In this document: piece by piece, positions 12,472 to 23,290 of the stretch | Position numbering within the stretch: position 1 is the first letter of the stretch | How the letters are laid out: every line of letters begins with the position of its first letter | DNA from: Biscogniauxia marginata | Lineage: Eukaryota; Ascomycota; Sordariomycetes; Xylariales; Xylariaceae | Length of the DNA stretch: 64,000 nt | Direction of reading: 5' to 3' | Assembly: GCA_022695795.1 (NCBI GenBank) | Contig: MU404109.1 | Location: 62,001 to 126,000 of the forward strand | Program-made: the position numbers and the translations under genes | The notes under the pieces: generated by a model | Told to the model about the DNA's origin: nothing | What the model saw: the letters and a program-made list of their open reading frames with translations, nothing else | The model's database searches: none

Positions 12472-12952
12472 ACTCGTCAGCTACGTGTCGCGCGCGCTCG
12501 GCTGAGGTTGAAATGAAAGCATTCATATGTTACAGCGGGAAGATCTGCCCACTTGGATCATTGTTGCTCTTAGCCCTGTTTATACGTGCCATGAAACCTA
12601 TGTGGCGACAGTATCAGATACCTAGTCACGTCGGTGTTCAATTAGATACAGTTTTGTTGAATTCTTGCGCTACAAACTAATATTCCTAATTTTGCAGTAC
12701 AGAACCACTATCTAGCATTATAGTCATGACTTGGTTTTCTTTTCCGCCAAGGGTTACTTTATATGGAAAGTAGGCCGTATTTTCTTTTGTCAGCGAGGTC
12801 GATGGGTAGTTCTGAGAAAAGCCTTTTCGTTTCAACTACCTTCCGTGAACGCATAAGGAGGCTCTGTTGGTATGATTCTGCGATAGACATGATGTACTAA
12901 CCCTATTACCTGTTGCTACGTATTATAGGCAATCGGGAGACGAGCCCCTATT
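12472..12952. other. Intergenic between convergent AA9 and P450 genes
   Basis: A 481-bp spacer between two stop codons that must contain both 3' UTRs. I see no coding region and no clear repeat. Confidence 0.6.
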
Positions 12953-14917
12953 TTAAGCTGGTACGCTGGTCCCTACATGGCCACACGGCTGCACAGCAGT
13001 TAAGTCTCTTGCTTTGCGGCTTTGCGACGCGGCGCTAAGCTTGACCATCAGCTTTGGCTTCTGCCATAGCTGGTAGAGCTTGCTCTCCCTGAACCAGTTG
13101 GGGGTGTCCTTCTCAAGCGCCCAGTCGAACGAGTAGACGGTCTTGGCCAGGGCGATGCGCATCTCGATCCAGGCGAGGTTGACACCGATACACATACGCG
13201 GGCCGATGCTGAAAGGCACGCTAAAGGGCCGCTTGTCTCCGTCGGCTAGCCACCGCAACGGGTCGAACTCCCACGGTCTTGCCGTGTTCCGCTCGTCGTG
13301 GTGGATCGACCAGATGTCCGCCGACACGTACGTCCCCGCCGGTACGTACAGGCCGTCGACGGTCTCGCCGGGGCTGATGCGCGGCGGACCCACCGGCGAT
13401 GGTGGCATGATGCGTAGAGCTTCTTCGAGCACGGCGTTGAGGTATAGCAGCTGGGACACCCGGTCGCCCGTGATGTCCTCGTACCTATCGAAGGCGCCGC
13501 GGACCTCATCTTGTAGCTGCTTCAAGCAGTGCGCATAGGCCGGATTGGCGAGGAACCACATCGTCGTCCCGAGCGTCTGGGCGCTGGTCTCGGCACCCGC
13601 GTTGAGAAGCACGTTGGCCTGGTTGGCGAGTATGTTGGCATCCTTGTCCTTCTCCGTACCGTACTGGAGGATGTGCGCGAAGAAGTCTTGCGTCTTGTGT
13701 GATGGTCCCACTATAGGGTAGCATCTAGAGTTAGCGATTTCTCTGCTTCTCCCAGCATTCCCATGTGTCCGAGATGCTTACTCTCAATACGCTTCTTTGT
13801 CTTTTCAAGTGTCAATGTCCGGTGCTGCATCACACACTTGACGGCGTTCTCAGCTGTCTTCGAAAGCCGCGGCGCCCATCGTAGTATCGGCCCTATAATC
13901 GAGAAGCGCTTCTGCAGGTTAAAGATGCTGCCGCCATAGTTGGCACCCAACAGTAGAGTAACCCAGTAGTGGGACTTGGTCTCTCTGACTGCGTTGAAAG
14001 ACTCGCCAAAAGTAAGTTCACCTAATTGGAATTAAGTGAGTGGCCCAATGAGCATTAGGGCAAGGTAGAAAGAAATAAAAGGGGTTGTCGTGTAGGTACG
14101 CTCATAAGACCATACATACCAATAATATCAAATGTAAGCCATTCAAGCCACAATGCCATATTTAGACTCTCGCCCGTCGAGGCTCCCTTGCGGTGTAGTT
14201 GGCTAATGAAGAGGTCAACATGCTCCTGGATGACGTGTTCTTGTGATCGGAGGGCTGATGCTCGAAACGCAGGCGCAAACATCTTGTACTGCTTGGCATG
14301 CTTTTCGGGATCCATCTCAAAAGCAATGTTGGTAATTCCTATGTCGTAAAAGCGGTCGGACTTGGGAAACAATTTTCGAGACTTCGATGGAGGTCCATAG
14401 ATATCCTTGAACGATTGGATCGTTGCAAAGGAGAGCTCGTTTGGTGCAATGCGCACGACATCGCCTATTATTCGGAAGCATGGGTCAGTATAACTATAGA
14501 TTCAATATCTAATTTTTCTTTTCTAGCATCATAGACTTACCATATTTCCGGTGTGCTTCGTATAATTTCCGATGCCATTGTCCTCCTGTCCATGCCTTTG
14601 CGTACCAAAGCTATAAGAGAAAGGTTAGTCCAAAGAAGTCACGCGAAAGCGATTTTAAACAGCTTTCTCTGCTCAGTATACATGCCTCCGAGACTGCTGC
14701 AAACCTTGGACCAGGATATTTGGCCATGGGATGTAGCCAAAGCAAGTATACATAATACCACAGCCGGTAGACTACGGCCTACACGTTTCATTTTGACCGT
14801 TAATGTGTAATCCACTCTCGCCATGTACAGCATAGCAAAGAAGAATTGAGGGGAAGGACTGCTACATACTAATAACACTAAAGTGCCCCCCATGGTGTAA
14901 AGAGAATAGCCAAACAT
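12953..14917 (-). CDS. Cytochrome P450 monooxygenase (CYP65-like)
   Basis: A haem monooxygenase probably anchored in the endoplasmic reticulum. The six-exon model on the minus strand is 14917-14870, 14778-14686, 14610-14541, 14464-14120, 14021-13782 and 13710-12953, giving 517 residues. An N-terminal hydrophobic anchor precedes HPMAKYPGPRF. The I-helix has GAET (304-307), the K-helix EALR (362-365) and the haem loop FSIGPRMCIG with Cys439. The segment [36 protein letters not shown], read across two junctions, resembles fungal P450s related to isotrichodermin C-15 hydroxylase (CYP65 group). The substrate is unknown. Intron 2 (14685-14611) only keeps frame if spliced GC-AG with donor GCATGT. 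The N-terminal Met at 14917 was chosen over an in-frame non-standard start at 14971. No biosynthetic backbone gene is nearby, so a detoxifying or stand-alone role is as likely as metabolite synthesis. Confidence 0.9.
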
Positions 14918-17916
14918 CGTGACAGACCGAGTATTTTCCGTTGGAGTAGGTTCCGCTGCTCGTCGTGACAACAGTGACCAGAGTTGGGGAGTCCTGTCCG
15001 CCAGGAAAGTAGACGGAGTGAAGCATAGAAATGTAAGAACGACGTTCTCTGATCATGATTGAATCAAGGTTGCCAATAGCTAACTCGCTTAACCAGAATC
15101 CCGGGTCCATGCAATCGAGGTCCGCGAACTGCAGCTACAGTTCATCATATCTGAGAGTAATATTAACGGCTCTGATCTTCATGAGTTCTCTACAACATCT
15201 CCTACTGTCCAGGTTGCCAATGAGCCATTCAAGAGCACCGGTTGGTAGACTACAGGTAGGCTGCAAGGATCTATACCACCGTGGCCCCTCCCTAGCAGAT
15301 GGATGTTGTATGCAGAAACAGGCACAAGCCACGCCGGGACTCGCGAAGTCGCCACTATAATAGGCGACCGCAGCAAGGTTCATAGAGGTGGTAGGCGTCA
15401 AGCGTATCGAGATATCGAAACCCCAGTTCCATTGGTAACCCAACTCCATGCACTGCGCACGGGTTCTCCGTATATGTTTATCTCCATGCAACCGCAAAGT
15501 AAAATCCTGTAATACGTCCGTCATCGGTCCGTTCTGCATATTTTATTTATCCATTACATCGTGGACCTGAGACTAAAATTTCCCATAACCTTGCGTACAT
15601 AGTAGGGTTGTGTCTGTATATATTGCACACAAGACTAGCCCTTGCTGCAGAAAGCTCAAAACGGATGCTACTGAAATACATCCAAAGGGCGTGACCATCG
15701 GCAGATGATGACGAAGGGCAACTTGAATCCCTGTTACAGGTGCATAGTAGTCATATTTGATGAACGTCGGATACTACGTGCGCAAGGTAAGTTTCCCGAA
15801 TGTGTGCTTGGAGAAGCCCACTCAAATATTGGGCGAAAGAAGAAGAAAAAGACGAGGTTTGTAACCGATGCAGAGTAAGGGGGGATGACACATGTGAAAG
15901 CTGCAGCCAACAATCCTTGGCTAGCCGTACATATTTCCTTGGCAGAAAAGTCACACAGTATACCTACCTTCTTGATTCACATAGGAGATGTTGGACATTA
16001 AGTCAGGTCCATCTAACTTCACAACATTCCTAGAAGGAGAAATCCTTTTAAAATCGCTCTTCTTCCCTATTCCATTCACTCCTCATGTTTGGCCGGTTCC
16101 TTTCCTTTTCTTATATATATTCATCTATCTTCCATGTCATATGCGTCTCAATTTAAGAATTCAAAAGGAGGCCTGTAGGGGTACTACAGACTCAACCTTA
16201 CTTACAGGCATCCTCGCAGTACTGTATATAAGAGGTTCTATTTAACAGGTACGAATTGTACAGGTCAATCCTTCAGATGAAACTAACAAATACATGTAAA
16301 ATATATCTCTCCTCTGCTCTCAGAGATTATCTAAAAGAAAAGAAAAGGATTGTTTCATGTCTCAGAACCACGACCCTCGGATTCAACCAGTAGCATAACT
16401 TGCTTATAAATTTCACAATACCCTGAAAGGTACATGAGTATTCGACAAAGCTTTCGGGCAATCAAGCATTTTTAAACTATCCATATGTAGCAGCTCGTAG
16501 CTTCACATTGCCGATTCAGAATTTTTGAACATGAGCTGTAGAAAATGATTCGTCAGCTTGGCTGCAGCCCTGATCACAATTATGGGCGGGCTAGGGATTC
16601 CCGCCTCTCTCCCCGTAACACGAGACAGGGTTGATACCAGCACCCGAAGGATTCGTGCCATCGCGGGCCGAGTAAACGACAAAAATATATTGCACTACTG
16701 TACTATCACTACCTATGTCTGTAAAAGGCATATTATTTTGTTTACCACCCTGCAAACCTGCCTGCCTAGGTCGCGGTAACTTACCCGGAGATGCTTAAAC
16801 CCATATATCATTTTCCCTCCTACATGGGTAGCCAAGATCTTCAACCAATCCCGCATGTACTCGCAGGTAAAAAAATCTCTTCATTTGTGACACCCAAACG
16901 TGTATATGGACAAGACTGTGCTGTAGTTAGCGTTCTCAGGCTTTGGAATTTTCACTACTGCATTGTGACGAGGCTGATAGCTTTCTCCTCGCAAAATGCA
17001 AGGTGAAAAGCAGTGTTACATGATTGAAGATAACTGGATATAGGTAGAAAGCAGGCTCCAGGACGTTCCAGCCCTTGTATTTTCACATTTACAGAGTAGC
17101 TTGAACATTTAGTACATATGCTTTAGGACCAATACTTCTCTGGTCGTGATTTATGTTACGCAACGAGGTTTACATAGGAGGACTCATATCATTAATGCAG
17201 ATTGCCTGTTGCAGACTATATAGTATAACGACAATAAGACTGTCTTTGTATAAATCAATGAGAGGTTTAAGTTGATGAAAAGATGCAGTGCGACAGTTAG
17301 GTGAACTCTCCCGATTTTTCATGAATCTGGGTGTACGGTAACTCTTTGCCGACAGTCTACCTAGTACCAGCAGAGCTATGCAGCATAAGCAGAAATGGCC
17401 ATCATTATAATGTAGTATGATGAACAGAACACACAGCTGTGCCTTTTCGTTTCTGCATTGCGTAGCTTTGGTCCATCTTCCCGGAAGCCTTGAAACATGT
17501 ATAATGTGACCTGTTGAATCAGAATACGTTAAGCACATACATTATAAAGAATAAGCAGTATCGTACAAACTACAGTAAACACTGAGCATCGATACTCCTG
17601 GCATACCCCTGTGTCTTCTCACTACGTAGGAACCTGTGGCTTCTCGGCAAAACAAATGAGATCTCAGATCTTCATCGAACCTTGGCCTCTGGGTCGTCAT
17701 GTCGACTTTCAGGCCCCTCTCCCCCCTTGTATAGCAATGAAAGTAAGCAAAGAAGAATGGATCATGCAAACTAATTTTTAATTCTGTTGAATATTCCTTA
17801 GATCCCTTTTTACAAAGTCTATAATTGATTATTGCTGGCCTAGTAAACCCTTAAACAGCAACGGTCGGGAGACATCTCGACCCTTTCATGATAGCCCCTT
17901 ATACAATAGCACGAAA
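14918..17916. other. Intergenic, 3 kb, no gene supported
   Basis: This stretch separates the divergent P450 and rhodopsin-domain genes. It looks AT-rich beyond about 15.5 kb. The longest open frame (minus strand 15135-15539, 134 codons) has no recognisable domain, no splice context that extends it and unremarkable composition. The word AGGTTGCCAAT occurs at about 15066 and 15210 on the plus strand. Some of the sequence could be decayed coding DNA. Confidence 0.5.
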
Positions 17917-19608
17917 ATGACGGACGTAGCCCCAGATGGCACGATTTACATGGCCAAAGTGCCGCCAGGCTACACTCGACATAGTGGCCTGTCACTGCAG
18001 CCATCTTTGACTGCATCGGGAGCCACGTTAACTGGCATAGCTTTGATATCGGTGATACTGCGGATAACTACCAGAACCGTGGTGATCCGGAACAGCCTGT
18101 ATTTTGACGACTGTAAGTTCCGGGAAGCATGAGATAGTCTACCGTTAGGGGGAAGTACTGACTAAAAGGATCTAGTACTCGTCGTAATTGCTATGGTCAT
18201 GTCCATAGCCATGTTCGCGTCGAACTTTCTACGTAGGTAACGCATTTTCAATATGGGTCTATTAATCATCCTCCCAGCCTAGCTGACAATTATTTGGAAA
18301 TAGTTCAGGATAGCGGCGTCGGAATTCATTTTTGGGATGTCAAGTTAAAGCAGTACAACCCGTGGCTTGGAGTTGTAAGAATCCATTATCCCCTATTTAT
18401 TAACATCTAGCTCTGCTAACAACAGCGGAAGTGGACTGTAGTCACCACTTGCCTCTACTGTCTAGCTATCACGTTTGCCAAGCTGTCCATTTTAGCCCTC
18501 TACTTACGCCTCTCTCCAGTGAGGTGGTTTAGGATAGGTGTATGGACCCTTTTTGGACTTGTCTCCAGCTACTCGATTTCATATGTACGTTGGTCCCAGA
18601 GCTAATTTGTGTATCGGATAGTTATGAAAGCTTTATTCTAAGGGCATGCTGAGACACGCTCCATAGCACCGCTCCACCCCCCGCCCGGGCGACTAGAATG
18701 ACTTATTACTAACTCCTCTCATGTTAAGATACTAGCCTTTATATTCCGTTGTAAACCAGTAGAAGCTGGGTGGGATGTCACAATTCAGGCTTTGCCGACT
18801 ACGAAATGCGCGAATATGTTGACAATAATGATGGTTCTAAGTATCGCAAATATCTGCATGGATATTATCATACTATTGCTACCGATTCCTGTTGTGATTC
18901 CTCTGCAAATGAGGAATGCACAGAAAGTTTCATTAGTTCTGTTATTTGGCACCGGTGCCTTGTGAGTATCCATATTCTCGCCCCAGATCGGCATATCTAT
19001 AGATCGAGCATCATATGGTACAGCAAACTAACTAGCCCTATAATAGTGTTTGCGCTGTGTCAATCAAGCGGACTCTCCAAATGATAGATGTTCTTGGTGG
19101 AATTCCGGAAGACTATACCTGGGACATCGTGGAGCAGTTTCACTGGTCATACCTCGAGGTCGACCTCGGCATTGTCTGTGCCTCCGTACCGGCCCTGAAG
19201 CCACTCGTTAGTAAATATGTCGGGCCGTTTTTCGGTTCGACATTCGGCCGAAGTTCCCAAGACCCGTCTTCGAAGGCATCCGAACCATACTCCACAGCTA
19301 TAAGACGCAATAAACAGCGCCGGGAGGCTCAGGGGTACGAGCTCCAATCGCGCGATGATAAGTTTGAGAAGGAAGCTAGCAGGAAAAGCAGTGGTGATGA
19401 TGAGTTGAGGCTCTGGCCTAAGAATGCACCGGATAGCTACAATAGCCATCATGCTACTGCCGTCGCGTCAAAATCGGGAGAGAATGTCAGCGGCAGCGGA
19501 TCCGACTTTATTACACAGACGGCGGCTAGCAATATCAGCCCGCTCCGTGGTTTGCGTGGTGTCAAAATCAAGAAAGAAACATTGGTGGAGTACAACGTCC
19601 GGTCATGA
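17917..19608 (+). CDS. Rhodopsin-domain integral membrane protein (SAT4/Pth11-like)
   Basis: A predicted seven-helix plasma-membrane protein of the fungal rhodopsin family, to which Pth11-type surface-sensing receptors belong. Six exons: 17917-18112, 18176-18232, 18304-18374, 18426-18584, 18729-18961 and 19047-19608, giving 425 residues. Family hallmarks in order are the first helix ending RNSLYFDD, then LLVVIAMVMSIAMF, GIHFWDVKLKQYNPW, AKLSILALYLRL, the extracellular CKPVEAGWD, a helix with DIIILLLPIPVV, and the conserved QKVSLVLLFGTGAFVCAVSI. The last about 130 residues are a charged cytoplasmic tail with basic clusters and Ser-rich segments. No CFEM domain precedes the helices. Donor of intron 2 is GTAGGT at 18233, chosen because the neighbouring GTAACG gives a stop. 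Ligand and signalling partners are unknown. Confidence 0.88.
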
Positions 19609-20818
19609 GATACCATACAAATTATTTCATAGCTCTTAAAGTCTAGAGCTGATGTTTCGGGTGTAGCATGCGCTTGTTCCATCTGCGACTTTCATGCGCA
19701 GGCGCATGGTTTGTACATTATTTGGCCGAGAAAAGAAAAATAGGGGCCGACTAGGAATTGCTCCTTAGCTAGGAATATTACATGTACCTTGCACTATCTC
19801 GAAATTGCTATAACTTCTAATCAATCTAACGAAGAGAAAAGGATTCACTAATTAGACAAGTGCTAGGTAATATATCTCTCTGTAACTGCTTAGTTCATAG
19901 TTAGATAATATTGAGGGGGTTTCCAATAAAATTTACTTGGCACAGCAGTCCGAAGATGGGACCGCAAACTGACCGGATATCAAGTGTGGGAGTACGACAC
20001 CCTCATCATCTAGCCAAGGAATAAAGATCCGGGTAACGGGTAGATACTGTTTGGTTGGCATGCATCCAAGTTAATACTACTTGAGTAATAGGATTATCAT
20101 CCGAACGCCGAAAGCCACTCAGCTATATATTTAGGTAATTAAGAAGAATGCTAGAGCCGAGTGATATTCAAAAGGCTTCGCTTTAGAAATGAGGTGCTTA
20201 ATTAACATTTTCGTTTGGGTAACACGATCGGAGTACTCGTCAAGTTCCAATCAGCTCCAGTGTAACGTCTCACCATGAGTAACTGCTCTGCAGAAGCTGT
20301 GGAGGGTTGCTATTTTGTTGGCATCTATAGGAATGTGGTGCTAATATAAGCGTAGGGGCGATTCTTTGTGGGGTTAGATGTTAGCCGCATTTGATAATGT
20401 TTCGAAATCTAGAGCTGACTATGTTCTTACCCAAGTCAAAGAATACCAGCGTGATCTAACTCCAGGGTCCTGGATGAAGCCTACATACCAGGATTTTCGT
20501 CTCGATGCGTCCTGGATAAGTGGCGAGATATAGATTCCTGAGTCTATGAACATGAGCAAACATCTGCTTACAACTCACCTTCGTACCCGTTATCATAGGT
20601 GCACTTGAATAACAGTTTAATCAATTATTCAAAGCGCAACATGGAGAATTCCGGAGTTCGAAATGCCAAGTGTCGCTTCATAGTTAATATTCTATATAAC
20701 ACGACTCGGCCTAAGAAACAGAGGGCTCATACCCATCCTCCCTCGAAGCATCAAGTCTTTATCGTCAGTCATACAAAAGTCTAGTGTCATTCTAGCCTAC
20801 CAACAAACGAGCACCAAG
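19609..20818. other. Intergenic, no gene supported
   Basis: About 1.2 kb between two plus-strand genes. It is AT-rich by eye and stop-dense in all frames. It must hold the 3' UTR of the rhodopsin-domain gene and the promoter of the small secreted protein. Confidence 0.55.
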
Positions 20819-21648
20819 ATGCTACACATTCTCTACAAAATGGCCACCTTCATGGCCGTAGCTAGCCTTTTCCTCGCGGCAGAAGCCATCCCCGGCGCCA
20901 CTAACAAGCAGGCTAGGGATGCTGCTTCTCCGTCGGTCTATAAGCATCCGGGATTCGTTCCTAGCAGCACGAACGAGACTGTGCCGTCCTTAAAGGCTCG
21001 TTTCGAGGCTGATTTCAAAGGGACCGGCAACCAGCAGTTCACTGTAAGTTTTCCCTCGCTCTCGGACGATTAATCTGTGGAACCCAAGCTACAACAAAAC
21101 CCCTCTCTTGCCTTCCAGTCCCTGTCTCTCTTAACTGTTCGTTTTCAGGCTGTTAAAGATTCTCACTCCATATTTTTCTAGTGCCAAAGCATGACGGTCA
21201 AGTCTGACCCCAACCCGGGCGCCAAGATCAGTGACTGTAGGGACGGCATGGCCGACCTTCTCAAGATGCCCGGGTACTGGGACTGCAAGGACTGGGTTAA
21301 GGACAACAACTTTCACTTCTTCGAGCTGTACGGCAAGGGCACTTGCCACTTCAGCGTCGCAGGAACCAAGGATTCGCCGACTAGGTATGTTCTTTTTTCG
21401 TTAGAATAGCGATTACTCTTCTCCTAAAGAATATTCCTTATTGCTTCTGTCCACATAGGCTAGATAAACTGCGTGCTTACACAACCGCCCCCCTCCCCCC
21501 CCCCAGCATCGGCAACGGGGATGTCTACGCCTTTATCTACAAAACTGTCACCGACTACGCACAGGGCGACTCTGCGGCCGCCCAGGGAACTATGCAGTGC
21601 GGTGATAACAAGATATATTGGTCCGTCTCTAGTAAGGTGGGAGCTTAA
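20819..21648 (+). CDS. Small secreted cysteine-containing protein, Ecp2/Hce2-like effector candidate
   Basis: Three exons (20819-21043, 21182-21384, 21507-21648) encode 189 residues. A hydrophobic N-terminus (MATFMAVASLFLAAEA after an upstream MLHILYK) is a probable signal peptide, with a likely cut near residue 23; the second Met at 20840 is an alternative start. After a polar linker of about 50 residues with one NET glycosylation site comes a domain of about 110 residues with five cysteines: CQSM, ISDC, YWDCKDW, KGTCHFSV and TMQCG. The order DC...GTCHF...IGNGDVY...GTMQC...IYWSV resembles the Hce2 domain of Cladosporium fulvum Ecp2, a secreted plant-interaction protein. This is pattern resemblance, not a confirmed match. 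It lies between a Pth11-like protein and a pectate lyase, which fits a plant-associated role. Intron 2 has an unusual pure C-run before its acceptor. Confidence 0.75.
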
Positions 21649-22316
21649 AGGTGATGGTAGATGCTTTGGGATTTCTCGGCGAATTTACTAATATCAGAGT
21701 TGACGAATGTTTTCTGCACCTTGGTTCATGCATTTCGGCGATTAATGCTGTAGATAATATTACTTAGGAAAGAAAAAGAGAAAAAGGAAATTTGACCGTG
21801 TTATTGGACGACTGGTGGCCAGTATTTTCTGCATCAACTATCTTGCTCGTCGCTTTCACGACTTGCAAGGTTCCTGCTGCCCCTAATGGCATCACTTCAT
21901 TTAGCAAAGTCTATGAGATGAGACATCACAAAAATGTATAGAAATTATTAGGACCTTGAGTTTCGGGGCTGAGGATTTCGCTAGCAATAATACTGGTTGA
22001 TACCATCCATGCAGCTCGGGGAGGCCCCTAAGAAACATTATGTGGGTAGAGCACTTGACATATAGCTCGGGAACGCCTCGGTGTATATGACCTAAGGCGG
22101 GCTATCTGAAGTGTCTCTCTCAAACTCCTGAGCACATATACGTAGAGTTTTCAGGAGCACAGATGATATACAGAAAACATATCTTTGATTCAAATATGTA
22201 CACAAACAGTGGCTGGCTGTGCAGAAGCTAAATATATACAGTGCGCATGAAAAATAATACAAGTGTCAAGTACCGAGACTTCAGCTCGGGATAGAGAGCT
22301 ATATAGAAGATGTAAC
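21649..22316. other. Intergenic between convergent genes
   Basis: Spacer of 668 bp between the stop codons of the small secreted protein and the pectate lyase. It should hold two 3' UTRs. No coding region or clear repeat is seen. Confidence 0.55.
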
Positions 22317-23290
22317 TCAGCCAGAGCAGTATCCGGCCTTGCTGGGCTCGCAACCGCCAGCACAGCCGTTGTACAATACACAGGGGTTCGAGGTGTCAGC
22401 ACAGACATTCTTGAGGGTCGCGGTATCGCCCAAGTTGCCGTTGATGCCGACGACCTCGCCACCGTCCCTAGCGGTGGTGCCCTCGACGTAGACGTTGCGC
22501 TTGCACTGACTAGAGCACTGTGGAATGAAGTTAATAAATTGATTATGCTTGCAATACTTTAGAGTAGGGAGTTGGAGGGTGGGCACTTACGTTGCCGCAA
22601 GAACGATAGACCTTGCCGTAGTCCTCGGCGTAGAAGTTGATGATCTGTCACTCACGTCAGCTTCGGTTTAGAACGGCGAGGGCTGTGTTATGTTGTGGGT
22701 GACCAACGTTGACGGTTCCACAGCCGTTGTGCTGGATTATCTTGTCTGAGGCGTGGTATGCGCCGCCGCCGATGATCCAAGTCTCATGGCCGGCCTTGTC
22801 GTTTTTCTAATAAAAAAAGGTTGCAACTATTAGTCATTTACTCGTATATATTATGTTGTATGAAGACACTCACGATCGAGATGGCATCTTCGCAGACGTC
22901 CTCGAACCAAACGAACTCAAGAGTGCACGATCCGTCACAGTGGACGCCTTCAGACTGGTCCTTGCCAATGATGGCATTCTTCAGTGTAGCCCCCTCGTGA
23001 AGATAGAAGACAGCGTCCTCCCAGCCTAAGTTGGATGTCAGTTTTGGAATCAAGAGCGCAAGTCTTCTAGGATAACACCTACCGCCTTCGCTCTGGCCGT
23101 TGCAGGCGCCGGACCCACGATCGTACTTAGCCCAACCAGCGTCGAAGACCTCACCGGCGGCGATCTCGATGACCTTCGAGTTTGAGTGGTGATCTGTCGG
23201 GGCAGGAATACCCCCCTCGTACCCAAGGCAAGCCAGGGCAACTGGTAGAGCAGGGGCCGCAGCCAGGAGGAGTCTCGTCAAAGAGTTCAT
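22317..23290 (-). CDS. Pectate lyase, polysaccharide lyase family 3, secreted
   Basis: Cleaves de-esterified pectin by beta-elimination in the plant cell wall. Five exons on the minus strand: 23290-23083, 23025-22874, 22806-22708, 22644-22591 and 22517-22317, giving 237 residues, normal for PL3. A signal peptide of about 20 residues ends before CLGYEGG. PL3 hallmarks are [34 protein letters not shown], then [32 protein letters not shown] and [18 protein letters not shown], followed by a cysteine-rich end ([19 protein letters not shown]). Each junction keeps the family sequence without insertion. The many cysteines fit a disulphide-stabilised parallel beta-helix. There is no CBM. It completes, with the AA9 enzyme, a small cell-wall-attack set in this part of the window. 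Confidence 0.93.

Noticed and set aside
15135..15539. 134-codon minus-strand frame upstream of the P450
   Set aside because: No recognisable domain, no splice partner exons, and the shared word AGGTTGCCAAT with nearby DNA is too short to support a gene or duplication.
10785..23290. Secondary-metabolite gene cluster
   Set aside because: A P450 is present but no synthase, transferase, transporter or pathway regulator adjoins it.
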